Shown in pieces: positions 8,853-17,083 of a stretch of 64,000 nucleotides of DNA. The position numbers were made by a program, and so were the translations under genes. The first letter of the stretch is position 1. The number at the start of each line of letters is the position of its first letter. The stretch comes from Chloroflexota bacterium (GTDB lineage Bacteria > Chloroflexota > UBA6077 > FW602-bin22 > JAMCVK01), in contig JAMCVK010000050.1 of NCBI GenBank assembly GCA_023475225.1, forward strand, positions 1-64,000, in the 5' to 3' direction. Below the pieces are notes generated by a model. The model saw only the letters and a list, made by a program, of their open reading frames with translations. It made no database searches and had not been told where the DNA came from.

Positions 8853-9275
8853 ATGCCTCAGGGGCTGGAAACGATCCTTCAGATAGTTGCGGCTATGATT
8901 GGCGCCTATATAACCGCCCTCTGGTTTTGCCTAGTTGTCTGGACCTTTCGCGATATACAAAAGCGAACCAATGACGTTCTGGTTCAGGTCCTGGCGACCC
9001 TCCTTGTTCTTCTCTTCAATCTTCCCGGGCTATTGCTATATATCATCCTGCGACCATCAGAGACGTTGGTGGAGGCCTACGCTCGATCAGTCGAGGAAGA
9101 AGCGCTGCTACAGAATATCGAAGAGCGGCAATCCTGTCCCCAGTGTAAGCGTCACGTTGAGCCCGATTTCCTGATCTGCCCTGCTTGTCAAACGGAGCTG
9201 AAGCGTCTTTGTACGAACTGCGGGCGACTGCTTGATCTCAGCTGGAAGGTCTGCCCCTATTGTGCTGGACGGTGA
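8853..9275 (+). CDS. membrane protein with C-terminal double zinc ribbon
   Basis: The 140-residue protein has two hydrophobic segments (about residues 7-31 and 42-66) and a C-terminal part with four CxxC pairs (CPQC, CPAC, CTNC, CPYC, about residues 95-138) that would bind two zinc ions. Double zinc ribbons of this kind occur in many uncharacterised bacterial membrane proteins. The ATG follows AAGGAGAGG. It converges on pyruvate kinase with only four bases between stop codons. No specific function can be assigned. Confidence 0.75.
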   Translation: MPQGLETILQIVAAMIGAYITALWFCLVVWTFRDIQKRTNDVLVQVLATLLVLLFNLPGLLLYIILRPSETLVEAYARSVEEEALLQNIEERQSCPQCKRHVEPDFLICPACQTELKRLCTNCGRLLDLSWKVCPYCAGR

Positions 9276-9279
9276 AGGC

Positions 9280-10728
9280 TCAATGGCTGTAGGCCGATTC
9301 TTCCCCTATCACGTGGACCTTAAGTAGATTGGTGCGCCCCATGCCTCCTAGAGGCACGCCGGCAGTGATAACGGTGAGGTCGCCTTCTGCCACAAGCCCC
9401 TCGGAGACGGCTGCAACAACGGCGTTGCGAATCAGCAGGTCCGTGGCCTCAAACTGAGTCACAGTCAGCGGTTCGACCCCCCAGACGAGGGCTAAGCGCC
9501 GTTGGGTGTGTAGATTAGGTGTAACAGCGATGATCGGGGTCTTGGGACGATTACGCGCCACCATGCGAGCAGTATAGCCAGACTCCGTCATCGTAATGAT
9601 GGCCTTCGCACCGAGCTCAGCGGCGATCTCCACCGTAGCCTGGCTGATAGCGTCCGTCACTGTTTCTGCTACGGTGTCACCGACCATTTTCAGCCTCTCC
9701 GCAAAGGGAAAGACCTCCTCGGTTTTGGTCGCTATTGTGGCCATCATTTGGACAGCGAGAATGGGGAATTTGCCCAGCGCTGTCTCCGCGCTCAACATAA
9801 CAGCGTCTGTGCCATCAAGGATGGCATTGGCCACATCGCTTGCTTCGGCGCGGGTGGGTCGGGGTTGTTCAGTCATCGAACTGAGCATTTGGGTCGCGGT
9901 GATGACCGGCTTGCCGGCTTGATTACATTCTCGAATGATCATCTTTTGGAGAAGGGGTACCTCTTCAGGGGCGGTCTCCACCCCCAGATCGCCACGGGCC
10001 ACCATAACTGCATCAGCCGCAGCAAGAATCTCCTTGAAGTTCCTGATCGCTTCATGCTTCTCTATCTTGGCCACGATGGGGATATCGGCTCCTAAAGTGG
10101 AAAGATGGTCGCGGAGCTGGGCTATATCAGAAGCGGAGCGGACAAAGCTAAGGGCGATGTAGTCTACGCCCTGTTCAACGCCAAAGCGCACATCCTGGCA
10201 GTCCTTATCAGTGAGGGCGGGGATACTCAGGCTCACGTCAGGCAGGTTTATTCCCTTGTGGGGCCCTAGCGGCCCGCCATTTACCACCGAACAGCGTATG
10301 TCAGTATTCGTTGTCTCGATCACCTTAAGCTCCAACTGTCCATCGTCGATGAGGATAGTATCGCCAGTCTTGACGTGCTTGGGGAGATGCGGGGCTGCGA
10401 CCTGTACAGCTGTGGCGTCGCCCGGCACCGGACGGGTAGTCAAAGTGAACTCGGCACCGTTGTCTAAGACTACCAAGGGTTGTTGAAGGTCGCCAGTACG
10501 GAGGCGTGGTCCTTGCAGGTCCTGAAGTATGGCCACGATGCGTCCTTCTTCGCCGGCCAGACGACGAATCAGGGTGATATTACGGGCGTGTGTCGCCAGG
10601 TCACCGTGAGAGAAGTTAAGCCTGGCCACATCCATGCCAGAACGAATGAGCTGCCGGAGGACATCCTCGGATTGCGAGGAGGGTCCGATGGTGCATACGA
10701 TCTTGGTACGCTGTTTGAAAGAAAGCAT
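9280..10728 (-). CDS. pyk: pyruvate kinase
   Basis: Pyruvate kinase converts phosphoenolpyruvate and ADP to pyruvate and ATP. The 482-residue protein begins RTKIVCTIGPSS, has MDVARLNFSHG, the active-site Lys region VAKIEK, the metal/substrate segment VMVARGDLGVE, the signature ITATQMLSSM and the C domain from about residue 355. This is the common bacterial single-chain form without the extra C-terminal phosphohistidine domain. The start has GAGAGGT nine bases upstream. It lies ten bases downstream of the UbiA-family gene on the same strand and is likely co-transcribed with it. Confidence 0.95.
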   Translation of the reverse strand: MLSFKQRTKIVCTIGPSSQSEDVLRQLIRSGMDVARLNFSHGDLATHARNITLIRRLAGEEGRIVAILQDLQGPRLRTGDLQQPLVVLDNGAEFTLTTRPVPGDATAVQVAAPHLPKHVKTGDTILIDDGQLELKVIETTNTDIRCSVVNGGPLGPHKGINLPDVSLSIPALTDKDCQDVRFGVEQGVDYIALSFVRSASDIAQLRDHLSTLGADIPIVAKIEKHEAIRNFKEILAAADAVMVARGDLGVETAPEEVPLLQKMIIRECNQAGKPVITATQMLSSMTEQPRPTRAEASDVANAILDGTDAVMLSAETALGKFPILAVQMMATIATKTEEVFPFAERLKMVGDTVAETVTDAISQATVEIAAELGAKAIITMTESGYTARMVARNRPKTPIIAVTPNLHTQRRLALVWGVEPLTVTQFEATDLLIRNAVVAAVSEGLVAEGDLTVITAGVPLGGMGRTNLLKVHVIGEESAYSH

Positions 10729-10738
10729 TGTAGACCTC

Positions 10739-11608
10739 TCAGCGGACGATATATAGTATGACTATCACTGAGATCAACCATAAGGCTACGTCTATCAGCA
10801 ATGGTTTATCCTTCAGTAACATTTCCTCCGGACTACCGCCAGCATTCTTGATATGGACAAGGTAAAGGTAGCGAAAAGCGCCGTACAGTACGAAAGGAAT
10901 GGTGAGCATCATTGAGTTATCCTTGGGAAGGTTCTCGGCAGAGAAGGTGTATAAAGAGTAGGCCATCAGTGTTGAGGCCGTGACGATGGTGATTATCTGA
11001 TCCAGCAGCTGGGGGCTGTACTCCTGCAGGATCGGGCGATGGTTCACAGCGGCGTTATTCAAAAGGATCAGCTCGTGTCGTCGTTTGCTGAAGCCGAGAA
11101 AGAGAGCCCCTAACACGGTGCAGACATAAAGCCAGGGAGAGATAGGCACATGGATGACGACGGCTCCAGCGGCCGCCCGTAGAACAAAACCGACCGCGAT
11201 GGCTAAGACATCAACCAGGACCAGATGTTTGAGCACGAAGCTATAACCGAGCATCAGTCCTAAATAGATCGCCGCGATCAGTCCAAACCATAGGTCCAGA
11301 ACAAAGGCGGAAGACAATGTCAGGAGGATGAGGATCAAGGCGGTGGTGGCCGCGGTGCGGGGGCTGAGCCGACCGGAAGCCAAAGGGCGGTGGCGCTTAA
11401 GGGGGTGGGCCCGATCCTGTTCAAGGTCGGCCAGGTCGTTGGTGATATACACGGCGCTCGATAGTCCACAGAAAATGATAAAAGCGGCCACGGTGGTGAG
11501 AAGCAGGCTGGGCTTGGAAAGGTTGAGAGAGAAGATAAGGCCAAAGAAGATGATGAGGTTTTTGGTCCATTGCTTAATCCGCATAGTTAGCAGCAATTCC
11601 TTAAGCAT
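10739..11608 (-). CDS. UbiA family prenyltransferase, decaprenyl-phosphate phosphoribosyltransferase-like
   Basis: An integral membrane protein of 289 residues with about eight to nine membrane segments. The first Asp-rich motif is NDLADLEQDRAHPLKRHRPLASG, which is typical of the subgroup that transfers 5-phosphoribose to polyprenyl phosphate (Rv3806c type) rather than of quinone or haem prenyltransferases. Such an enzyme would feed arabinose or a related sugar to cell-envelope polymers. An ATG at 11626 exists, but AGGGGTG lies inside that stretch six bases before the ATG at 11608, and the promoter at 11639-11667 would leave almost no leader for the longer form. I therefore use 11608. Confidence 0.8.
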   Translation of the reverse strand: MLKELLLTMRIKQWTKNLIIFFGLIFSLNLSKPSLLLTTVAAFIIFCGLSSAVYITNDLADLEQDRAHPLKRHRPLASGRLSPRTAATTALILILLTLSSAFVLDLWFGLIAAIYLGLMLGYSFVLKHLVLVDVLAIAVGFVLRAAAGAVVIHVPISPWLYVCTVLGALFLGFSKRRHELILLNNAAVNHRPILQEYSPQLLDQIITIVTASTLMAYSLYTFSAENLPKDNSMMLTIPFVLYGAFRYLYLVHIKNAGGSPEEMLLKDKPLLIDVALWLISVIVILYIVR

Positions 11609-11638
11609 AGAAGACACCCCTAACATTATGGCTCGTCA

Positions 11639-11667
11639 AATATAGTCCAAAGACTGGGATAGGTCAA
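11639..11667 (-). promoter_or_regulatory. promoter of the UbiA-like/pyk operon
   Basis: On the minus strand TTGACC (11667-11662) and TATATT (11644-11639) are 17 bases apart. Initiation near 11632 leaves a leader of about 24 bases to the ATG at 11608. Confidence 0.6.
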
Positions 11668-11851
11668 TTACCTGTTGGCTGGATTTTCAAAGGATATAGA
11701 CATCTCACCATTACTCCGCAGCTGCGGCTGTCTGTGGCGATAGTGCAGTGCCTCTGGGCAGAGACGCGGGTACTATGGTGCCTTGCTTGGCATCAAAATG
11801 ATGATCTTTGTATATATACACTACTTAGTCACAAATTTGGGGCGTGGGGGG

Positions 11852-11880
11852 TTGACGCCGCCGCAAGGCTGGGCTATAAT
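11852..11880 (+). promoter_or_regulatory. strong promoter of the cell-wall hydrolase
   Basis: TTGACG (11852-11857) and a perfect TATAAT (11875-11880) with 17-base spacing, preceded by an AT-rich stretch near 11810-11835. The predicted leader of about 100 bases (11887-11986) was compared by eye with c-di-AMP and other cell-wall-linked riboswitches and not matched. The stretch 11668-11850 shows no gene. Confidence 0.7.
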
Positions 11881-11957
11881 CCTGCCAACTTCTTAAAGGG
11901 TGACCTAGACGCTTTCCCCGGGTATTCTCAGCCAATGTGGCAGGGGAGGTGCCGTAA

Positions 11958-11993
11958 TCGCCAGGCTATCTATAGCAGCAGACATAGTGGCGA
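11958..11993 (+). promoter_or_regulatory. hairpin covering the hydrolase start codon
   Basis: TCGCCA (11958-11963) can pair with TGGCGA (11988-11993), with the GTG start at 11987-11989 at the foot of the 3' arm. The only strong SD-like run in the leader (GGGGAGG, 11943-11949) lies too far upstream for GTG 11987 but well placed for an in-frame ATC at 11957. The structure suggests translational control, or a non-standard start. Confidence 0.35.
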
Positions 11994-13453
11994 ATGCCCC
12001 GTCTGCGGTAGGGTACACGCTGGCTGTTGACTCCGTCGTTGCTCTCGTTCCACCACGTTACTTCTCACATATATTGGTGGTCATTGTCGCTGTGCTCATC
12101 ACCATGGTGGGAGGACTCCAACGTTCGACCAGCCCCTTTGGCTCGCTGTCCCTCGCCCAGATGGCCAGCCTTCCTTCGGCCTTCATCGATCCTTCCTCTA
12201 AGGCGGAAGAGGCCTTAGTCAGGCCGCCCTCGCTGGTTACCAGCCTGGTTAATCGTCCGCGAGAGAAGATCATTACCCACAAGGTACAGTCCGGCGAGAC
12301 GCTCAGCGGTCTGGCGGAACAGTATTCCATCACTGTCAACACAATTAGATGGGCCAATGGGTTAGGGGATGGTGATGAGCTCTCCGTTGGACAGGAGCTC
12401 GTCATTTTGCCTGTTTCAGGCGTCCTGCACACCGTGCAGCCGGCGGAAACCATAGAGGAGATCTCCTGGAAATACGAGGCGAGCGTCCAAAGCATCATCG
12501 AGTATAACCAGTTGACGAATCCGGGGCAGCTGCTGCCGAATGACAAGCTGGTGATTCCTGGGGGGCGTCCTCGGGAGGAACCCCGACCACAGCCATCGGC
12601 TCGCTCTGATCAACGTCCAGCGGACAGCACTGCGCCGGCTGCCGAAGCGGTCAAACAACCGTTGCAGCCCTTTGCCTACGAGGTCGTACCTGGGGACACG
12701 CTGAGCGCCATCGCGGCTAAGTTTGGGGTGGGCGCCGAAAGTATAGTTTGGGCCAATGGTATCAGTCAAGCGGATGTCTTGCAGATTGGGCAGAAGCTGA
12801 CCATTCCCCCCGTTTCTGGTGTTTTACATAAGGTGCAAAGTGGTGAGACTCTGAGGGGCATCGTGGATAGGTATGGGGCGGATATGGGTCGCGTGGTCGA
12901 GGCGAATGTCCTTCAGGAACCCTATCTCTTGCTTCCGGGACAGCAGCTGGTCATTCCTGGTGGGCGAATGCCTGCTCCACCGCCACCTGCCCCAGCCGTG
13001 GCTGCTAGGCCAGCCCCTGCTGCCGCGCCAAAGCCTCCTCCACCGCCGGCTCCTGCCCCAGCCCCAGCACCGTCCAATGGGGAGTGGAACATCGTGGCCA
13101 TCGCCTCCAAGTTCCTTGGCTATAGCTATGTCTGGGGTGGACATTCCCCGAATGTCGGCTTCGATTGCAGCGGGTTCGCCTGGTACGTTTACAAACAGGC
13201 TGGCGTCAATATCCCTATGCACGACCTCTGGGGACAGCTACAAGCCGGCCCGCGCATTAAGCAGGCGAACCTCCTGCCAGGTGATCTCGTCTTCTTCGAG
13301 AACACGTATACCTGGGGACTTTCCCACGTGGGTATCTACATCGGTGGGGGACGCTTCATTAACGCCAATAATGAGCGGACCGGTGTTCGTGTAAATAGTC
13401 TCGGTGAAGCCTACTGGGCCGCTCGTTACTACGGGGCCAGTCGCCCCTGGTAG
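11987..13453 (+). CDS. LysM-repeat NlpC/P60 peptidoglycan hydrolase
   Basis: A 488-residue exported hydrolase. It has a membrane/signal segment (about residues 26-44), four LysM peptidoglycan-binding domains (about 97-141, 147-190, 231-273, 280-326), a Pro/Ala-rich linker (about 328-362) and a C-terminal NlpC/P60 domain (about 367-488) that cleaves peptide cross-links. The catalytic Cys is C394 in DCSGF and the His is H447 in SHVGIYIG. LysM 1-2 and 3-4 look like a duplicated pair, as both second units begin with VSGVLH. The GTG start has a weak SD. The gene stands alone behind its own promoter and is probably used in wall remodelling or cell separation. Confidence 0.88.
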   Translation: MANAPSAVGYTLAVDSVVALVPPRYFSHILVVIVAVLITMVGGLQRSTSPFGSLSLAQMASLPSAFIDPSSKAEEALVRPPSLVTSLVNRPREKIITHKVQSGETLSGLAEQYSITVNTIRWANGLGDGDELSVGQELVILPVSGVLHTVQPAETIEEISWKYEASVQSIIEYNQLTNPGQLLPNDKLVIPGGRPREEPRPQPSARSDQRPADSTAPAAEAVKQPLQPFAYEVVPGDTLSAIAAKFGVGAESIVWANGISQADVLQIGQKLTIPPVSGVLHKVQSGETLRGIVDRYGADMGRVVEANVLQEPYLLLPGQQLVIPGGRMPAPPPPAPAVAARPAPAAAPKPPPPPAPAPAPAPSNGEWNIVAIASKFLGYSYVWGGHSPNVGFDCSGFAWYVYKQAGVNIPMHDLWGQLQAGPRIKQANLLPGDLVFFENTYTWGLSHVGIYIGGGRFINANNERTGVRVNSLGEAYWAARYYGASRPW

Positions 13454-13727
13454 ACCTTGATAACAATTGCGAAATCACCTACAGGGTTAGGCACAATTTG
13501 CCTACTACACCACCGGCAAGTAGCAGAACCACGAAAGTCCGAATGTAGTAAAAAGCGTAACGGCGAACTGCGCCTACCGATGTATGGTAAAGTCGACACA
13601 CCGTCGGTGGCGCGCTGTACTCGCCCAACACCGCCGCTTCGTAGGGGCAGTGGTCCAGTGAGCGACCATAACCGCTGAAGGGCACTTGCCAGCAGAGGAT
13701 GCGGCGGACTTCGCCAACGAGGGGAAC
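13454..13727. other. gene-free stretch with cassette-end-like motifs
   Basis: No convincing gene. It contains GTTAGGC (13483-13489) within a small inverted repeat (TAGGCA/TGCCTA), a motif matching the R' core GTTRRRY of integron attC sites, and several GC-rich inverted segments. An open frame on the minus strand (13685-13479) has a hydrophobic end but no SD and no recognisable family. Confidence 0.3.
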
Positions 13728-13766
13728 GTTATACGCAACGTTCGCTAAAAAGAGGTATAATTATCT

Positions 13767-14003
13767 ATGCCAACAGCGTTAAAGGTTGGTCGATTTCGAT
13801 TTTTCTTTTTCAACAATGAGGGTAGTGAAGCTGTACATATTCACGTTGAATCAGATGATAAATATGCTAAGTTCTGGCTTGAGCCTGTACAGCTTGCAAA
13901 ATCAATAGGGTATGGTGCAAAGGAATTGAACGAAATAAGGAAGTTAGTTTTAGAAAATGTAAACTTTTTTAAGGAGAAATGGTGTGAGCACTTTGGTAGC
14001 TAA
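13767..14003 (+). CDS. DUF4160 domain protein
   Basis: The 78-residue protein matches the DUF4160 family: PTALKVGRFRFFFFNNEG near the start, then HIHVESDDKYAKFWLEP. Family members are commonly encoded next to a DUF2442 gene, as here, and the pair has been proposed to act like a toxin-antitoxin module; no mechanism is established. A -10-like TATAAT precedes it at 13756-13761. Local base composition is AT-richer than the neighbours, which fits horizontal arrival. Confidence 0.75.
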   Translation: MPTALKVGRFRFFFFNNEGSEAVHIHVESDDKYAKFWLEPVQLAKSIGYGAKELNEIRKLVLENVNFFKEKWCEHFGS

Positions 14004-14223
14004 AACCTCGGATGCGATGGCATCCGATGTATGGTTTGACGCTGATATGATGTATATTCGTCTTTTGGATGGGAGAGAAATTGGTGTCCCTCTTGAGTGG
14101 TTTCCCAAATTGCGTGATGCAACTAATGAACACAGAAAAAGATGGCGGCTGATTGGTAGAGGTGTTGGGATACACTGGGACGAATTAGACGAAGATATTT
14201 CGGTAAACGCATTATTAAAATGA
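13984..14223 (+). CDS. DUF2442 domain protein
   Basis: The 79-residue protein matches DUF2442 (VWFDADMMYIRLLDGREIGVPLEWFPKLRDA), ending with the usual GxGIHWDELDEDISVxxLL motif. It begins at GTG 13984 behind AAGGAGA and overlaps the DUF4160 gene by 20 bases in another frame, so translation is probably coupled. DUF2442 proteins are small DNA-binding-like partners of DUF4160; the pair may be self-regulating. The function is unproven. Confidence 0.8.
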   Translation: MSTLVAKTSDAMASDVWFDADMMYIRLLDGREIGVPLEWFPKLRDATNEHRKRWRLIGRGVGIHWDELDEDISVNALLK

Positions 14224-14349
14224 TAGTGAACACTGCGTATAAACTAAAGTAAAAGACTTCGTTTCGCTTCGTCTGAATCCGCGTGCGGTGGACTTCTTTT
14301 ACATCTACTATTATTTGTGCGGTGCGCTTCACCTGAGCGGCAGCTGCAT

Positions 14350-17010
14350 CTAAATGTTGCAGCGAAGGGTCACGATGCGTCGTGGTGGTACGGTGAAGAC
14401 GATCTCGGCTGGCCCCGCCGTTTCGATCCTCCTCGGTTCGCTTTCATCAAGACGAACAAGATAGACCTCCTTAAACGGTTTGTAAAGACTGAGGCGTCCT
14501 TCCTTGTCTCTATCACTGATGTTAAAAAGGCGTATGATCAAACCGTCTCCATCTTCAGTCTTCTTCAAGCAGCTAAGGATGAGCCCATCGCCCTCCAGCC
14601 TCAGGAAGCTCAACTCGGTGGGTAGAGTACCATTGTGATATGGCGTGGCCACAGCCAGTAACGGTACCTTATGTTCCTCGGCTGATTGGTAAACGCGGGC
14701 ACCCTCCCAATCCCCGCAATGTAAGCGGATGGCGTACTCGAATTCATGTTCGCCCAGGCACTGGGCGCCGGGCGTAGGGCAGCCCGGACCGGCGTGTCCC
14801 GGGCGGGTCAGGAGATCGTCACGTGAGAGCCAGCCAACGCTGCGGAGCAGGGTTAGGGCGATCGTTATCCCTTCGTCGGTCTGGATAGCCTCGTACTCAG
14901 GAAGTCCCGTGCTGAGGACGGCCAAGCCCACCTGACCATCGCTGACGTCAACGAAGGAGGCATGGTGATTAGTTCGGCTGGGAGGCTCCGCCCAGCCTCG
15001 ACCGGCCGGCGGTCGCATCTTCCTCGCCACCACGGCAAAATGTCCGGCCGCTTGAACTGCATCAGCCATAATACCCGATGAGAAAAGTACCCTCAGGCGG
15101 TGGTTCCTGGCCCGATTGTGCACCCTGGTGTGAAAGTCGATGCGATCCACCTTGGGATAGAGGCTAACCTCGCTGATGATGGGACAATCCACTAGGTGGT
15201 CGCTGCGCCGGGATCGATCGGCAGATATCCCCTCTGGCAGTCTCAGGTTCAAGCTGATGCTCAGAGCCCTTCGCCCTGGACCGCCGGTCAGCAAGTGCAC
15301 TTCGGCTACCTGGTGGCGATTGGTGATGACCTGGTGCTTAGGAGCCGGAGAGTAATTGTATTCATCGCCAGCATCTTCGGCGTCCTCGAAGAGGTGCAGC
15401 CCGCTAAGAGCATATCCGCTGCGCTTGTCCTCTACCTGCAAGGTGCCATCGCTGTTGGCGCTCACGACGTAAAATTCGTTCTCGATATAAGGCGGTAGGC
15501 TCTCCAATTCATCCGGCTTGAACTTCCCTTGGCCGCCAGGGTCACGCCGGAGCACGTAGGTCTTATAGCCAAGGGCGGGCACGTTCTCAACCACAAAAGA
15601 CAGATCCAGGCGCTCGATGGGAGGGGAATCCTGGGATGGCCGGTATGATTTTCGGTTCAGCACTTGGCAGGGCAGGCGTTTTCCGGAGTGGTCGAGGACT
15701 ATCCAGGAGCCTGGGGCAGGGCCTCCTGTGGGCAGCTCAACCTGGGCAAGGACCACGTCGCTACGCCTCCATGCGAGCGGATTGAACACTATCAGTCCGA
15801 TTTCGCCCTGTGGTAACTCATTCGTATCTATGCGGGAGGCCAAGTAGTTTAGGCTCTCCTGGCGCAAGGTGGTAGCCATCTGTTGGGCCTGAGCAAAGCG
15901 GTTCATCATCTCGGCGTACACCTGATCAACGACACAACCACAGATACTGTCGTGGGGATGGTTCTGTAGGACCAGTTTCCAGGCGTGCCGGAGGAGAGCT
16001 TCCGGATATGGTGCCCCTTCAAGCCAGGCCAGGGCAGAGAAGGGCTCCGCCCACCTCTCCAGCAAGGTCTGTGTGCGCTCGTTCTCCTGTTTCAGGTTCA
16101 TGCGAGTGCTAAGGACCCCGCCTAGGAGAGGCGCATAGCGCGCTGCCCTCAGCTCTCCCCGTTTCTGTTGCCACCCGACCGCTTGTGGCCTCACCCTATC
16201 TAAGAAATCTGTGTAAGTTCCCAGCGTGACCTGGGTGTTTTCCAGATGCTGGTTGAGATAATCGACGAGCTCTGGCAAGTGGGGTTGGGGTGCGAGGTGG
16301 TCGCAGCCATTGTTGAAGAGAAGAAAAGGCGTACGCGCGTATCTGGCCAGGTGATCGATCAGGCAACGTGCTTGGTCGAGGGCCATCTTCTGATCAGGTG
16401 AGGTCTCGGTGGGATCGCTGAGGACCGAGGGATAGCCTAAATTGGCGGCGTTACAATAGCCACCCAACTGATGGATGGCCAGCACAGTCGTCCCATCCGG
16501 AGCGGCCCAATGGAACTCTGTACCCAACCATTCGCCTTCGTCTCCCAGCCCCCGGGTGAAGATGACGTTATCTATGCCGAACCCCTGGAGTATTTGGGGC
16601 AGCTGGGCGATGTGTCCAAAGGGATCGGGGAGATAACCGACCTTCATCGTTTCACCAAACTGCCCGGCTATCCTGTGTCCCAATAACAGGTTACGGATCA
16701 GAGACTCGCCGCTGACCAGGAACTCATCGGGCATAGCGTACCAGGGTCCGATCTGTAAACGGCCAGTCTGGACGAGCTGGCGGATCTCCCCTTCTTTCTC
16801 CGGCCGTATTTCCAGATAATCTTCTAAAATGATGCTCTGTCCATCGAGGACGAAGGCTTGGAAACGAGGATCAGAATCCAAAAGGGACAGAAGGCCGTCC
16901 ATGAGACGCACGAGCTTGAGGCGAAACTGTTGAAAGGGTAGGTACCACTCTCGGTCCCAATGGACGTGGGGAACCAGGATGACCTGGAATTTCGGTGCTC
17001 TTCCTTCCAT
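14350..17010 (-). CDS. alpha-mannosidase, glycoside hydrolase family 38
   Basis: The 886-residue enzyme has the GH38 layout: catalytic domain (about 1-270) with zinc ligands in HVHWDREW and the nucleophile Asp in LPDPFGH, the three-helix middle domain (about 275-380, with HDSICGC), and C-terminal beta domains. There is no signal peptide, so it acts in the cytoplasm on imported mannosides or glycerate-linked mannosyl compounds. The gene lies 73 bases downstream of the pyruvate-kinase-domain protein on the same strand. The ATG follows a weak AAAGAAACG. Confidence 0.9.
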   Translation of the reverse strand: MEGRAPKFQVILVPHVHWDREWYLPFQQFRLKLVRLMDGLLSLLDSDPRFQAFVLDGQSIILEDYLEIRPEKEGEIRQLVQTGRLQIGPWYAMPDEFLVSGESLIRNLLLGHRIAGQFGETMKVGYLPDPFGHIAQLPQILQGFGIDNVIFTRGLGDEGEWLGTEFHWAAPDGTTVLAIHQLGGYCNAANLGYPSVLSDPTETSPDQKMALDQARCLIDHLARYARTPFLLFNNGCDHLAPQPHLPELVDYLNQHLENTQVTLGTYTDFLDRVRPQAVGWQQKRGELRAARYAPLLGGVLSTRMNLKQENERTQTLLERWAEPFSALAWLEGAPYPEALLRHAWKLVLQNHPHDSICGCVVDQVYAEMMNRFAQAQQMATTLRQESLNYLASRIDTNELPQGEIGLIVFNPLAWRRSDVVLAQVELPTGGPAPGSWIVLDHSGKRLPCQVLNRKSYRPSQDSPPIERLDLSFVVENVPALGYKTYVLRRDPGGQGKFKPDELESLPPYIENEFYVVSANSDGTLQVEDKRSGYALSGLHLFEDAEDAGDEYNYSPAPKHQVITNRHQVAEVHLLTGGPGRRALSISLNLRLPEGISADRSRRSDHLVDCPIISEVSLYPKVDRIDFHTRVHNRARNHRLRVLFSSGIMADAVQAAGHFAVVARKMRPPAGRGWAEPPSRTNHHASFVDVSDGQVGLAVLSTGLPEYEAIQTDEGITIALTLLRSVGWLSRDDLLTRPGHAGPGCPTPGAQCLGEHEFEYAIRLHCGDWEGARVYQSAEEHKVPLLAVATPYHNGTLPTELSFLRLEGDGLILSCLKKTEDGDGLIIRLFNISDRDKEGRLSLYKPFKEVYLVRLDESEPRRIETAGPAEIVFTVPPRRIVTLRCNI

Positions 17011-17083
17011 CGTTTCTTTTAGCCAGGCAAACAGCCGGCCGACTGCCGTAAGTCTCGTGGTTGGCGGATAAAGCTGTTCTCGC

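Larger units (their letters stand above)
13728..14244. repeat. inverted repeats bounding the DUF4160/DUF2442 pair
   Basis: The 17 bases at 13728-13744 (GTTATACGCAACGTTCG) recur in inverted orientation at 14227-14244 with three differences. They bracket exactly the two small genes between them. GTTATAC outside the left end and GTATAAAC at the right end resemble the R' and R'' cores of attC recombination sites, the layout expected for one gene cassette. The outer parts of full attC sites are not clear, so a MITE-like unit is also possible. Confidence 0.45.

Noticed and set aside
8714-8974. 86-codon frame starting at the mutS2 stop with a hydrophobic stretch
   Set aside because: It overlaps the zinc-ribbon gene in another frame and its region contains that gene's promoter; no family resemblance.
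11887-11986. c-di-AMP (ydaO) or cobalamin riboswitch upstream of the cell-wall hydrolase
   Set aside because: Cell-wall hydrolase leaders are typical sites, but the conserved blocks I remember for these classes are not present.
13479-13685. Minus-strand 68-codon frame with a hydrophobic C-terminus
   Set aside because: No Shine-Dalgarno, GTG start, no known family, and it spans cassette-border-like sequence.
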